Position numbers and translations under genes: made by a program. Positions 21,994 through 35,991 of a DNA stretch of 64,000 nt are shown here, one piece after another. The stretch comes from Synaphobranchus kaupii (Eukaryota > Chordata > Actinopteri > Anguilliformes > Synaphobranchidae): assembly GCA_029718625.1 (NCBI GenBank), contig CM056378.1, positions 62,395,027 to 62,459,026 on the forward strand, in the 5' to 3' direction. The notes below the pieces were generated by a model that saw nothing but the letters and a program-made list of their open reading frames with translations, ran no database searches and was not told the origin of the DNA. Position 1 is the stretch's first letter; each line of letters starts with the position of its first letter.

Positions 21994-23517
21994 TTTATTG
22001 TAACAAAAAAAACCCTGCATTATATATTACAAGACTAAAAAAACTAAAATTTATTTTAAAATAATTTTGTTTTTTAAACCATCACACAAAAATAGAAACA
22101 TTTTTGTACATGTCTTTAAAAAAGGTAACTGTACACAACAGATTAATTGCCAACACCATCCCCAATGGGGGGCCCAATACCTGACATCACAGTGTGTAAT
22201 CCTTTGCGTACAAAATGGAAATTTACATTTTCTATCATTTTTAATTTCACTGTCTTGGTCAGATTCTAACCTGTTAAGGAACCAGGGAATTGGAAAATAT
22301 GTCACTCATGGATGACGTATTCTTTCAACAAATAGCATGAAATCCGGCAGACTCTTTCAGGCAAGGTCCAGGTAAAAGGAATTAAGGTCAGCATTGAGTA
22401 AAAAGATGCACTACAATCCCATTTCTGGCCCAAACAAATAGTCTGCATTTTTTGTGTCTGAAAATGCGATGGAGGTTCCTACGCCACAGAGTGGTCAGTT
22501 TGATTTGCATACATTTCAGACACACATCACTGAAATGCTTCAGTAAGAGGCTTTGAGTATTAGGATCAACGTTACTGAGTCTGCTGGTTGTGCTGGGTTA
22601 TAGTACAGGACATATGCTCCAAAAATAAGCCAACCAGACATGCATCAGGATAATTGACCGAACACCACATCCCATCTATAACCATGTCCGTCCAAAAATA
22701 TCCCCATTCAACACTTTCTCATGGGAGACTAACATTTTGTGGCTGGTCCTGTTTAGTGGTTAAGCCTGAGAGCTGGGGATTCATGAATCATGACAGAAAA
22801 AAAATCAGACAGTTTACAGTCGTGCCAGTATCATCAATAAATAAAGGGAATAAATCTATAATTACCACCCTACTGCTATGGAAATGCCCTATTACCTAAA
22901 ACAACTTAATCTGGTAACAATATAATTTGAAGAAAACCTAGAAAAGGGGTACCCAGCCCCTTTACAAAGGTAATATTTCTACATTAAAATTATATATATT
23001 CCTGAAGCAAAAGAAAAAGAAAAAAAAGAAGTCGGCGATGTTTCATCGCCCTTGACCGACAGGTCTTTGATCGTTAAAAGTAGGAGAGAAAAGTGAAGCA
23101 CAGCATTGCAGTTCTAGTCACCCGTGAGCCTGATGTGACTGTGCAATGGTGCGCACCAACGTGTGCACTGTGGGCCTGATGCGACTGCGCAACCCCGTGC
23201 ATCATTTCACGCTGAACGCAATCTGCTAGACAGCACGTTTACATCTACCTGCTTACCTCCTTCCCTCAGAACACATTCTAAAGCCAGGTCAGAAATAGAA
23301 TACAGTTTTTTTTTAATTAACATTCTTTCTTGTGATGTTCATCAGCAGTGTGATAGTGAGAGATTTTGTGATTTTAATGAGCAATCTGATAGTGATTCAA
23401 ATGAAGGTGGTGATTAAAGTAATTGTTGGTTGTTGATTGAAGGAGCATCAGACTTGGTTGTGATGAATTTAGGGGCCAGGGGGTCCCAGGGTGAGTAGTG
23501 GCGGGGGAGGCGGGGTT
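21994..23517 (-). other. Candidate 3' UTR of the raf gene
   Basis: Follows the raf stop codon on the minus strand. It has little obvious repeat content. AATAAA on the minus strand occurs at 22050-22055 and 21994-21999, either of which could serve for polyadenylation. The extent is inferred; no transcript evidence exists here. Confidence 0.35.
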
Positions 23518-23658
23518 TCACAGTGGCAGCAGCTGAGTGGTGTGGAAGAGGAGGGGGTTTAGGTCCTCCACGTGAACCGCCCTGTGCAGCGCAGGCTCTG
23601 AGGCGCTCCTCTCGATTTTTGGCAGGAGGTCCTGGACCTGCTCGATGCCCACCAGAAT
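23518..23658 (-). CDS. RAF-family kinase, last coding exon
   Basis: Encodes the final 46 residues plus TGA (23518-23520), beginning ILVGIEQVQDLLPKIE and containing RSASEPALHRA, the conserved C-terminal 14-3-3-binding serine motif of RAF serine/threonine kinases, which phosphorylate MEK in the RAS-ERK pathway. The exon starts after a polypyrimidine-CAG acceptor (minus strand CCCCAG|ATT) in phase 0, matching the phase-0 donor of the exon at 33888. The tail LHRAVHVEDLNPLLFHTT looks most like RAF1 (LHRAAHTEDIN in mammals); 'KIERSASEP' also occurs in ARAF. I assign raf1, paralogue a or b unknown. About 10.2 kb of intron separates it from the preceding exon. The reading frame is intact. Confidence 0.9.
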   Translation of the reverse strand: MLVGIEQVQDLLPKIERSASEPALHRAVHVEDLNPLLFHTTQLLPL

Positions 23659-25543
<1,885 letters not shown>

Positions 25544-26036
25544 CCGGGTGAGAAAAGGCTGGGCTTATTACAATTGTTAAATGCAGGTAGTTTTACTGTA
25601 TCCTTAGGGGTTTGCTAATGTCTGAGGTTTGCATCATGTCTACCTTAAAAAACTAAGCAAGTTTGATTAGAATGTACATAGGCATAAACGTGGTACAACG
25701 AAGGTAGAACCTATTCTTCTATGGCCTATAAAAGTGTTTATTAGTTAATGTCAAATAAGTCAGGGCAAATATTTATTGTGATTGGATGGGGGGTGGGAGT
25801 AGACAGAACGTAGGGGAGGGGACGAGAGTTCTGGGGAGTCCACAAGTGAAGCGTCTCCAGTCAAGTAGCATTCCACTACTTTCATTTTAAAATACCAACT
25901 GTAGAGTGCTGTGAGCGTTCGATCTCCTCAGTATTATCCTTTATTCGGCTTTATATACTTGTTGGAGTCGACTCTTATACGTTGATCAATCGTGTACAAG
26001 GTATGTTGATTTGGAGTATACTTAGTTTGAGTTTGT

Positions 26037-26180
26037 GTAGCTGATACTAGCTCCCTGTTAGCTTAGTTTGCTAGCTCAGTCAGCTAGCTGATGGCTCCCT
26101 GTTAGCTTGGCCTGAGGTAATTTAGCCTGCTAGCCGAGTCGTCTAGCTGATTGCTCCCGGTTAGCTTGGATAGTCTAACC
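26037..26180. repeat. Imperfect ~60-bp tandem repeat
   Basis: Two to three degenerate copies of 'agctgatngctccc', 'gttagcttgg' and 'tagctcagtc' phrases in tandem. Confidence 0.6.
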
Positions 26181-27764
26181 TTGAATTACGGTCTTTTACG
26201 GACAACACGTATAGGAGTCGACTCGGTTTTATAGTACATTTGAGAGAAGTGTTTTATTTTATGTACGACTACACGTGTGCTTTATGGGTTAGCTTGCGTG
26301 TCCAATATGCTAGTGAGTTAGCTTGTCAGTATCGTTTATACTCTGCCTCGTTTCGGTGAGCCCTGTAGGTCGTGGGAACGGGCCAAGTTTAGTATTCGGC
26401 AGTTCATCAACCAGGTAGCGCTCTGTGCGACATGCCCACGTACAGAGTTCCCTTGACATTGTGGGATTTTGATCATCATTCACGCTAACCAGGTAGCACT
26501 CTGTGTGACGTGGGCACGTACAAAGCATAGCTCTCCTGGCCACGAGGGAGCACTTGTTCCAAACGACCACCCATGGCTCCACTAAGCCCGGGAACCCGTG
26601 AGTACAGTCACCTTCAGCTCTACTGAGTGAAGCGGCCCATTGTAAGTAGTGCACGGGTCACCACGCACCAAAGCAATGACCAGGCCTGCAACGGGTTATT
26701 TGTTTATGCCGGCTTTTGGGGTTATTTATTTGTGTTTTAAAGTGTGTGGGCCCGCTACTATTGTTACATTTGTGACATAGAGCAACATGTTTTTTGTTCT
26801 TTTCTCTTGTGTGTCTATTACTTGTATAGCAAAAGTATGTGCACTTGTTTTTGTTTAAAGCACAAGGTGATTTGCTCTGTTCCGGGTACAGCCAATACAT
26901 TCCTATGGGTATTTGCTCTAGTACTGTTTACAGTCAAAGTAATTAGACCCAATCTATTTAAAAGCTACAGATAGTTAACTTTATTTGATGTATACTCACG
27001 GCTAGTATCATATATTGAAAATAATAGATCGGTGATGTGAATGAGCTCGCTAATCAATGACGTAATGAGCACGGACTCATGAATGGACTGAAGTGATTGC
27101 AAGTGATTACAGGTGTGTGCGAGAGAGACGCTAAGCAAATAAGACTGGGCAGACGCAGCATTTTCGTGGTTGGAGCACCCGTTACTGCGGCTCGGCACTC
27201 TTTTGGGAGGGAGGGTTTCGTTCGCAGTTGTTTAGAACTGCCGGCGATGAAGATAGCTAGAGAGGTGGAAAGCTGTCCCTGCGTTAGGAGGGGAGGTCTG
27301 CTGACCTCCTGTAGATAGTTAGGGCCGGGTCTATAGAACAGTGCAATAGCTGCTATCGCTCCTGGTGGACAACGTCCATACGTCCTGCTGTCTGTGTGAC
27401 ACTGACACTCCTGTTCATGCCGTCCAGCAAAGCGTTTCCCCGGGGAGTTGGACGGCGTCCCAAGCTCAGACCCCGGGGAGGGTCTCGCCAAGCGGGCGAG
27501 TTAAGTATATGTTTTAAACAAACATTGTTAATGTCATATGTATTTGTGTATGTGTGTGTGTGTAGGTAGGCTTACTTACATATAGTTTTAAATGGTGAGG
27601 GGAGGGAATGCGGGCAAGCGAGGAGTAACTGTTAGCCCGTGGGCGGGGCAGTCATGTTTTTATTATAAGTGGTGATTGCAGTGTTGCTTTGGTTGATGAT
27701 AGGCAGTGCAGTTTGCAGTGCCTCCTGTTAGAGGGTGTAGCGTGCTGTGTTTGAGTGGCGTGCC

Positions 27765-28070
27765 TTAAGCTAGAGTCTAGCCCTGTGTGTAGTGGTTCTT
27801 AAGCTAGAGTCTAGCCCTGTGTGTAGTGGTTCTTAAGCTAGAGTCTAGCCCTGTGTGTAGTGGTTCTTAAGCTAGAGTCTAGCCCTGTGTGTAGTGGTTC
27901 TTAAGCTAGAGTCTAGCCCTGTGTGTAGTGGTTCTTAAGCTAGAGTCTAGCCCTGTGTGTAGTGGTTCTTAAGCTAGAGTCTAGCCCTGTGTGTAGTGGT
28001 TCTTAAGCTAGAGTCTAGCCCTGTGTGTAGTGGTTCTTAAGCTAGAGTCTAGCCCTGTGTGTAGTGGTTC
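27765..28070. repeat. 34-bp minisatellite, 9 identical units
   Basis: Units start at 27765, 27799, 27833, 27867, 27901, 27935, 27969, 28003 and 28037. Each reads 'ttaagctagagtctagccct' followed by 'gtgtgtagtggttc'. Identity between units is complete or nearly so. A diverged partial unit follows ('ttaaactta'). Confidence 0.97.
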
Positions 28071-28275
28071 TTAAACTTAATGAAGCATTGATTGTCCCGG
28101 TGTGGCTGGTCGCCCTGGCTGTGTGTAGCCCTCTTCATGTCCTTATGAAATACCTTTTTATGTTGCTTTAATAAAGATTACCCTGTTTTGTACTTTATAC
28201 ACGGTGTTGTGGTTATTCAAAGGCTCTGACACGAGCAGTATTCTGCTTACCATAGTAAAACCCATATTTATTACA

Positions 28276-29179
28276 GATCGTTAAGACTTAAACCATGCCT
28301 TGGACAATAACCATTATCCACCGAAGTACTTAGTTGCCATGCACGTAATTTTTGTTCGATTAGCAACCGAAATTAACGAATGGGCCTTTAAATTAATTTT
28401 AAAAATTCGATAAAACCTACCATTATAACATTGGCGTCTGCTTGCTCGCGTGGTGAAAATCTAACTGACATCCCTCAAAATGCTTTGTGAAGAATGGAAG
28501 AGAAACAGGGTCATTTCGTCTCAATGTGAGCATGTTTCATAAAATAGTCAAATGTTACGACCATGAACTAACATACTCCAACAGCAGTCTGTAACAATGC
28601 AAAATCATGTAAGATATAAACACTTGACAATGAAAACCGTGTAGCAGCTCGAGTCGGACCGCATCTAATTCTCAGTAAACAAAGAGCTTTCACTTTGAAA
28701 AGGTGCGACAAAACTAGGCAAGAAAATACCGTGCCCATCGTGTTACTGTTTTTATTAAAGGAAAGCTTTCTGGACATTTCTTGTTACTGAAAATATATTA
28801 ATTAAATATTTTGCCTTTGATAGCCTACCATTGTAGCCTATCCTCTCAACATATTTGTCCACTCTGGTAGGCTACCCTCCTTTTTGTAATTTGCGCTCTT
28901 CTAGATCACAGTATTTGAGTTTGAAGTCCGCTATGTGGTTGCTTTTACAACTTTGTATTTAAATGCACGTCATTGCAATAATTTGAATAGCGTCGGTTTA
29001 AATGAAAATACGGCAGGTTTAGCGAAAAAGATTTTTCCGCAAGTTCTGTGCATCCCTGCTAGAAACTGTTGATGGGGGGGTGAACCAGAATTGGGGAACC
29101 AGTGGGCAGTGTCATGTGGCGTGGATATTGTTGTCTGTGGTATTGAGGGGGCAGTGAGTACAGATATTAGAAGTGTTGA
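28276..29179. other. raf intron, nothing recognised
   Basis: AT-rich, no supported gene or repeat. Confidence 0.5.
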
Positions 29180-30000
29180 AGCCCATTCAAGGTTATTATA
29201 ATTTTACATTTTTTAATTTTGTTTTTATTTTTATTTCACTTTCTAATTTAGTTGTGGTAGTTTTCAGAGTGTGTTTATAGTTTTAGTTTTTCAATCAATT
29301 TCAGTTTTAGTTTAGTTTTTCAACCGATTAAAAAAAAAAAGAAAAAAGAAAAGTTGGGACAGTATGTAAAATTCACATAAATGCAGAAAGTAGTCATTTG
29401 TAAATTTTCTTTTACATATAGCCTATTTAATTGAAAACAGTACAAAGATATTTAATGTTTTATGAACTTTATTGATTTTTGTAAATATACGCTAATTCCG
29501 GATTTTATGCCTGCAACACGTTCCAAAAAAGTTGGGACAGGGACAAAAAACAAAAAAAAGACTGGGAAGTTAAAAAAACAAAAAACAAAAAAAACAAACA
29601 CCTGTTTGGAACATTCCTTAACTCGTCTCCTATTCTACACTCCTACACTCTCTCTGGTCCTCTCCTTGGACGTGTTTGTCTTGGGTTTTTTGCATCTTAC
29701 AACACTCACTATGATACCTTTCACTCATTCAAGCATATGCATACACAACTGATAACCTACAGACTTCCACGCTTCATGTTTACGGTATGTTGTATGTGTT
29801 TTTGGTTAAATTAAATAAAATTAAGTATCTGCTCAGTAATTTCCTAAAACTAAAAAGAATTCATGGTCATTTTTATTTTATTTCAGTTATTTTCCAACAC
29901 TACATTAGTTTTTGTTTCGTTTTAGTTTTTATTTTTATTTCAGTTAATTAAAATGTTTTTTTTAAATTTCAGTTTACTAGAGGGCGCATTAAGTAACTGA
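29180..30000. repeat. MITE end fragment in T-rich sequence
   Basis: 29349-29625 carries 'gttgggacagtatgtaaaat', 'ttgaaaacagtacaaagata' and 'gcctgcaacacgttccaaaa', the left part of the element at 34252-34952. It is embedded in 'gttttagtttt' and 'tttatttttatttc' sequence. The lysine-rich ORF at 29462-29752 is not a gene. Confidence 0.75.
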
Positions 30001-30009
30001 ACGCTCATG

Positions 30010-30493
30010 TAGGGCTGGGCGATATACAACATCGATAATTATCGAATGCAATAACGGCCGTTGCCGTGTGGTGCGCCTTTCATTTAGTCTTTTTTTCTTT
30101 AAGTATACCCAGTATACGGCAGTAAACATCCAAACTTCAGAGGCCGCGTGAAATGCTTCCGGAAAAAAACATCACCGCTGATATCTATTGAGTGTTGATA
30201 AGACAGCCAACCAGCAGCAAGGTCGTACAGCTTTCACGCGATCATGTGATGTGTTTTTTCAATCGCATTAAAGGTGCAACGCCTTTCTGTGATTGTCCGT
30301 CTTATCAACACGCAGTAGACAGTGATGACATTTTTTTCCCCGGAAGAATTTCACACGGGTTTTGAAGTGTAGATTACTACCGCACCAGGTATAATTAAAG
30401 AAAAAAAGACGAAAAGAAAGGCAATACCCCACATGCTGGCAACGGCCGTTATTGCAATCGATAATTATTGTTGCGATATATCGCCCAGCCCTA
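30010..30493. mobile_element. hAT MITE with 8-bp duplication
   Basis: Ends 'tagggctgggcgatat' and its complement 'atatcgcccagcccta'. Inverted similarity extends inward ('atcgataattatcg', 'ataacggccgttgcc'). The 8-bp flanks 'cgctcatg' (30002-30009) and 'tgctcatg' (30494-30501) differ at one position. No ORF. The 484-bp palindromic form, the TIR and the 8-bp duplication fit the hAT superfamily. Confidence 0.9.
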
Positions 30494-30870
30494 TGCTCAT
30501 GGTGAGAATGCTCAGTGTGAGCACTGAGCGGATTTTGAATCACTTAACGTTCTGCTCTACGTGAGCGCTGAGCAACTGTCAACAACCGTCTGAGTACTAA
30601 CAGCTCCGTCAGCAGAGCGCTCTGACATACACACAGGCCTACACACACTGAAGCTGTATTTTTAAATGGAAATTATTCAAAGTAGCACCAAAATGATTGT
30701 GTGAGTCAAATTTACTTTATTTAACACGTTGATTTTACCATTAAATCGTTATTTTATATTACAATGTGTATAATCGTCCATGTACTTGGGTCCATGGCTA
30801 ACGATGTACTTCTGTATTGCTCCTCTCTGATCCACATCCAAAAGTGCTCAGCTACGATCTGAGCAGCTCA

Positions 30871-31528
30871 TAGGCTGCCTTTACACTACCTGGTAAAAGT
30901 GACCCAATTCCGATTTTTTGCGGAATGTGGCACAGATCGGATATGTATTATGAACGTGTAAACAGGAAAAAAGCACATGGAATCGGATATTCTCAGATCC
31001 GTTTCAGGCCTCAATCATATGTGGAAATAAATCTGATATGAATCGGATATCTGCCAATGCGACTGCCATCTAAACGGACAGATCGGATATTCCCTGTCAT
31101 TGTGATTTGCACGTCATTGAAAATGCGACGATCTTGTACTTTTTTGCATTTTAATGACGTATAACGTTACTTTCACGTGCACAACTACTCTCCGGTGGAA
31201 AAAAAACGGCGCAAGTGAAATTATATATATATATATATTTTGCGGACCTCTAAAGATGCTTCGGAAAGCAATTGCTTGAATTATTATTTCGGTCTCGTTT
31301 GCGTCCATTGCGAGAAAGTGCCGGCTGGTTGTTTACTTTCGTTTTTTCGTTTCGGTAACCAAACCCTCTTGTACGCATGCGGGTTGTTTCAAGTGTTAAG
31401 CAAGTGTAAACACAGGTATCGGATATGGGTCACTTTCAAAAGTAGATGTAAACAGGCGGTCAAAAAAATCGGATATAGGCTAAAAATCGGAACTGGGCAT
31501 CAAGACCTGCAGTGTAAATGCGGCCATA
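30871..31528. mobile_element. Non-autonomous DNA transposon (TTTACACT TIRs)
   Basis: Left end 'ggctgcctttacactacctg', right end (reverse complement) 'ggccgcatttacactgcagg'. Further 'atcggatat' motifs lie symmetrically inside, and an (AT)n run sits at 31221-31238. No coding capacity. Superfamily uncertain. Confidence 0.75.
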
Positions 31529-33887
31529 GTGAGCGAAACTGAGTAACCTGTTAAGTGCGTTCTTCGCTCTGAGCGAAGCTGAGCCGCTCAGTTACTGAAC
31601 GCGCCCAGTATAACCTTGAGCCCATTTTGTACATTTTGTGTTGAGTGATATGTGCTCTGTGTATTACATTGTATTGGATTAATTGTAGATTAGCGGATGA
31701 ATATTGTAGTAAGTTTTTCAAGTAAAAGAGGCTGTTGGAGATTGTTTGAAGAGATTTTTTTTGCTTTTATTTGTAAATAGAATATGTATCAATCTCTACC
31801 AAAGTACGTGAGCAGAGTGGAGCAGCAGAATTTTCTGATCCCCGCACAAAGCTTTCTGTAATCACTCCGCTCTGGGTTTTCTATTTCCCGCTCCCCGCTC
31901 GCTCACTAGTGAGAGAAAACTGGCTCCATTTTCACTCAATAACAAAAAACTAAGGCTGACCTGAATGTCATTTTATAGGTTTCGGATACTCGTTGGTGTT
32001 GCTGAACAAATTTCCAAATATTCGCTCTCATAAAAACACATTTAAAAAAAACGCAATATTAATGTCGTTTCATAATTGTGTACCGGGTAAACAAAGCACA
32101 ACAGTTGCAGTTCATTATACATCCAGTGGGATGTATAATGAACTTTGCATTGTATAGCCTAATTCGTTCTGAAGTCGCGATAGAAATGAAGGGTATAGGA
32201 CCTCAGTAGGCCTATTATAGAGCCAACGCAACAACGACACCATTTTATCATTGCCGTTTTTGGAAAGATCGACACAGCAACATTACACAGCACGGCAGTT
32301 AGTTTGAAAATTATATTTTGTTGAACATGGTCATTATAAAAACAGCAGATCAGTAGCCCATGGTAACAGATTAATAACAGGTACAGGCTACGCGATAGGC
32401 TACAATAAAATCACAATCACTGTCAGACAAAGCGCTCTGGCAATAAGAAATCAATAATAGCCGACGAGAACATTCTACAGAAAGTTTATTAAATAGCGTA
32501 ATAAGTAGAAAATTATTATTATTGTGGGGTTTTCATTTATAATTTCATAGAAATTTGAATACTATAATTGGGACATCAATGACTATAGGGCCACTGTTGA
32601 TAGTTAATCGTTGAAATGTGTGATGTGTATAAGTAAAACTGAACTGAAGCGTTCTTGGACCGAGGGATGTCAGGCGCCCTTTGATATTTTATTACAAAGA
32701 CAAAGTATAAATATTCTGACTGAATGTAGCCTATTGTGCAGTTCGCCTTCATTGAAGTAGTATTAGTAATAAGAATAATAATAACATATAAGCCTATATA
32801 ATATAATATTACTAAAACAAATCCGAATCCTGAATTGAGATTCGAATGTCTACCTAACAAACGAATATACGAATATTCGGGGCCAGCCCTACAAAAAACA
32901 AAAACAAAATCCCTTCAGATTGCTCCATTGTCTTCCATAGTGAAACCAGAAAGGAAAAAGTTACTGAATTTGCACCTTCTACATTTTTGTATAAAATGAT
33001 GGAGAGCTGATGATTTATGTTTTCTTTGAACCCCCAGGGACTGGTCTCAAATGCCATCCATGAATGAACAATATCAGATAAACTCTTGAGTATTGCATAT
33101 TGCATTTGAGTATTGCGATGAAAACTCCAATTAAGACCCATTAAAATGTATTGAAGGGACCTGGTCTTGGCTTCGTTACCAAGAAAGACAATATTAACAC
33201 ACATTTTAAAAGAAAATATTGTTCAACGTCCTTAAATACAATATAAACATGATGTCTGGGCACTTTATGATGTGCAATTTTAAACAGAGTTTTGCCTGTA
33301 TGGCTGTTAAAGTACAATGAAGCAAAGGAGCTGAATACTTACAGAAGTAAGTATTTTGGTTGTTTTTGGTTTTATATTGATAAATAATTTGGGACAAATT
33401 GTAGATTTTACTTTTCACATTGACATCGTAGAGTTGTGTTGAATACCAGCAAAAAAGCCTGATTAAATAATTTATCAAATGTTCGTACACAGTATAAAGT
33501 ATAAAGTATAAAGTATTTAACATGTGTATATATTTTCAATAACACATGCATAAAACGAAGTTGTGATTTATCTAACATAATATCTCTTTGAAATGGCTGG
33601 TTTACCTATAAGGTGATGCGGAAATGGTAATAAAAATGGTCAGGAATGTTCATTTATGCACAAATTCGCTCTTCTCAGGATTTTGGGTCGCGATGGTTTG
33701 TCATTTTTAAAAAGTGGGTCCCCAGAAAAAAAGTTTGGGAAACACTGGTATAGACAATACAATTTAACTTAAAATAAATCTCTCAACAGTGTCAAATGTG
33801 AGTATGAATTACAGCTGTAAAGACGTGCGAGTTCCAGAGGCTGACAGCTAAGCTGACCAAGCTGACCTCAGGTGAGTGCACTCTTAC
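31529..33887. other. raf intron, repeats but no gene
   Basis: 32840-32893 ends in 'gaatattcggggccagccct', which resembles a hAT-type terminus without a visible partner. 33660-33755 contains 'gggtcgcgatggtttg' and 'aaagtttgggaaacactg', phrases of an old dispersed repeat. No exon was recognised. Confidence 0.45.
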
Positions 33888-34022
33888 CTGTGGAAACAGG
33901 GGCCTTTCATCGCCTTTAAACTTCAGGCAGTCTATGATAACTCTCTTCATGGCTTTGGGAGAGTTATTGTACAGCTTACTGAGGTCAGGCGATAAGTAAC
34001 CTCGCCCGACCATGAAGATTAT
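33888..34022 (-). CDS. RAF-family kinase, penultimate coding exon
   Basis: A 135-bp exon encoding 45 residues: [19 protein letters not shown] through DERPLFPQ, the C-lobe of the RAF kinase domain (helices G to I region). Acceptor minus-strand TTTTCACAG|ATA at 34022 and donor CAG|GTAAGAG at 33888 are both canonical, and both junctions are phase 0. The size matches the corresponding 135-bp BRAF exon. '[13 protein letters not shown]' is closest to RAF1 ('SKLYKNCPKAMKR') rather than BRAF ('SKVRSNCPKAMKR') or ARAF ('SKISSNCPKAMRR'). No stop or frameshift. It joins 35860-35991 upstream and 23518-23658 downstream. Confidence 0.95.
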
Positions 34023-34251
34023 CTGTGAAAAGAGAGACCTGTTATTCACTTAAAGCAAATGCAACATCCAACATTCCAGGGACCACAATACAATACACAT
34101 ACAGATAAAAGCTGGTCAATGGAGGACCTGGGTTTGGACTCTTATGTAGAAACCCTGCAGAAACATATTTCTCGGTAAACATGTGAATGATGATCCTTTG
34201 AATGTGTCCTAGAAGTTCATGCAAATTAAGTCAGGATCCCCGTACCCCTGT

Positions 34252-34952
34252 TTTACAAACCACAATTCCAAAAGAGTTGGGACAGTATGTAAAATGTGCA
34301 TAAAAGCAGTGATTTGCAAATTATTTTTTTACATATATTTAATTGAAAACAGTACAAAGAAAAGATATTTAATGTTTTACCATATCAACTATTGATTTTT
34401 GCCAATTCTGAATTTGATGCCTGCAACACGTTCCAAAAAAATTGGGACGGGCAAAAAAAAAAGACTGGGAAGATCAAAAAACACCTATTTGGAACATTCC
34501 ACAGGTAAACAGGTGATGCGAGCATGACTTGGTATAAAAGAACATGAAGACTCTTGATATCTTATTTTCAGGTACTCTTACAAGCGATACTATAACCTCT
34601 CGGCATTTGAATGGATCTGTGGGAATTGGGGGGTGGGGGACTAGATTAAGCTGTAAATTACCCGGGAATAGTATGGAACCCATGGTTGGCTAAATGGCTC
34701 TAAGTCATCAAGGGTCCGATGTATCAAATGAGCCTCAAACCATCACTCTGCTGCCAGATATAAGGGTTGTTTCTCCCGACTCATTTTTCTGGAAAAACAA
34801 GTCAGGAGAATTGTTTTTCCCAACTTTTTTGGAACGTGTTGCAGGCATCAAATTCGGAATTAGTGTATATTTACAAAAATCAATAAAGTTGTTAAGGTAA
34901 AACATTACATATCTTTTCTTTGTCCTGTTTTCCATTAAATATATTTAAAAGA
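34252..34952. mobile_element. Foldback DNA transposon, 3' end truncated
   Basis: The left arm (34256-34480) and the right arm (about 34800-34952, inverted) share 'gcctgcaacacgttccaaaa', 'ttgaaaacagtacaaag' and 'aatgttttac'. The right arm stops before the 'gttgggacagtatg' terminus. A related left-end fragment is at 29349-29625 and an interior fragment at 16155-16215. No ORF. Confidence 0.8.
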
Positions 34953-34982
34953 AGCTGACTAACACAATAACTTTCATGACCC

Positions 34983-35783
34983 CTTCTAGTCTGGCTTCAG
35001 GGCTGGTCACTGCACTGACTGCCCTTCACTCCATCTTTGAAGCACCAACTGGACCTTTCTGCAGCATTTAACATGGTAGACAATATCCTCCTCTCCACCC
35101 TGACCTCACTCGGGATCTGAGTCACTGCTCTTTAGTGGACTGAATCCTACTTTTATGGATGTGAATCCTTATATGAATCCTGTCTTTTAGGGTTTCCTGG
35201 GATGGCGGTTTGTCTTGTGCCCAGGGTCTTACTACAGGTGTTCCCCCCTCCTCTTTCTTTATATATAGTCACTAGGGTCTGTCATCTCCTCCCACGGATT
35301 CTCATACAATTTCTATGCTGATGAAATTTCTATGTTCTACCATTTCTATGCTTTTCCTCTCTTTTCCACTGTCTGACACTCATTGCGCATCTCAGCCCGA
35401 GCGAGATCTCGTGCTAGACTGCAGACCGTCACCTAAAGCTCAACCTGGCTGAAACCAAAATTTGTTTCATACTCTCCAAGTCTTCACCACTGTAAGACCC
35501 CTCCCTCAGTGGAGATGCGACAGGAGGGCTCACCTCTATACTGCAATAAACCTGGGGGAAACCATAGATAACTAATCCTTCTTCTCTGCCCATATAGCAG
35601 TACTGAGTTGGGTGTGTAGACCCTTTCTTTATAACATCCACAGAATCTGTCCCTTCCTCTTCTTCACCACCTGCTCTACACAGCTCTGAGTCCAGGCCCT
35701 AACACTCACCTGCACTATTGCAGTTCCCTTCTCACTGGCCTCCTTGCTTGTGCCACTAAACCCCTGCAGGTAATACAGGAGCT
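34983..35783 (+). pseudogene. L2-clade LINE reverse transcriptase relic
   Basis: In shifting frames this strand encodes recognisable non-LTR RT blocks: SGFRAGH near 34990, LDLSAAFNMVDN near 35060, FYADEISM (a decayed YADD box) near 35315, HLKLNLAETK near 35435, and [18 protein letters not shown] near 35720. Several stops and frameshifts separate them. The relic lies antisense to raf in the intron and ends about 75 bp from the donor side of the 35860-35991 exon. Endonuclease and 3' tail were not found. The clade call (L2, possibly Rex-type) rests on these blocks. Confidence 0.85.
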
Positions 35784-35859
35784 GATGCGTGACTTGCCTA
35801 CAATCTTCCCAATCTTCAAACCCTACACCCCTGCCATAATGGGTGGCAGAAGGGCTCAC

Positions 35860-35991
35860 CTGGTCTCGGTTGTTTATGTTAGCGTAAGGCAGCGTTCCGG
35901 ACATCAGCTCGTACAGCACCACACCGTATCCATACACGTCCGACTGGAAGGTGTAGGGGTTACTGTCCTGCATGCGGATCACTTCTGGAGC
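35860..35991 (-). CDS. RAF-family kinase, third-last coding exon
   Basis: A 132-bp exon encoding 44 residues: [19 protein letters not shown], then [25 protein letters not shown]. This covers the APE motif at the end of the activation segment and helix F of the RAF kinase domain. Acceptor minus-strand CCCTGCAG|GCT at 35991 and donor CAG|GTGAGC at 35860 are canonical, phase 0 on both sides. The size matches the 132-bp BRAF exon 16. 'NINNRDQ' suits RAF1 or BRAF; taken with the other two exons, raf1 is most likely. The exon carrying the DFG motif should lie upstream (above 35991) but was not found in the window. Confidence 0.95.

Larger units (their letters stand above)
25544..28275 (+). mobile_element. 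LTR-like or retroelement-derived region
   Basis: Begins around 'tgtagcccgggtgag'. Its right end has the layout of an LTR R/U5 region: 'tttaataaagattaccctg' with a polyadenylation signal, then a 'gtgttgtggttattc' stretch and 'ttattaca'. In between lie repeated 'gctagctgat' blocks, GC-rich segments and a 34-bp minisatellite. No gag, pol or env was recognised, and no convincing target-site duplication was found. The boundaries are guesses. It could be a long solo LTR, a non-autonomous retroelement or simply old intron sequence. Confidence 0.3.

Noticed and set aside
26310..27491. Minus-strand ORFs of 114 and 145 codons
   Set aside because: No recognisable motif, composition typical of GC-rich non-coding sequence, inside a probable retroelement region.
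27765..28070. CRISPR-like array
   Set aside because: Units are contiguous with no unique spacers; it is a minisatellite in a vertebrate genome.
29462..29752. Lysine-rich 96-aa ORF
   Set aside because: Covers A-rich MITE sequence; the same MITE elsewhere does not keep the frame.
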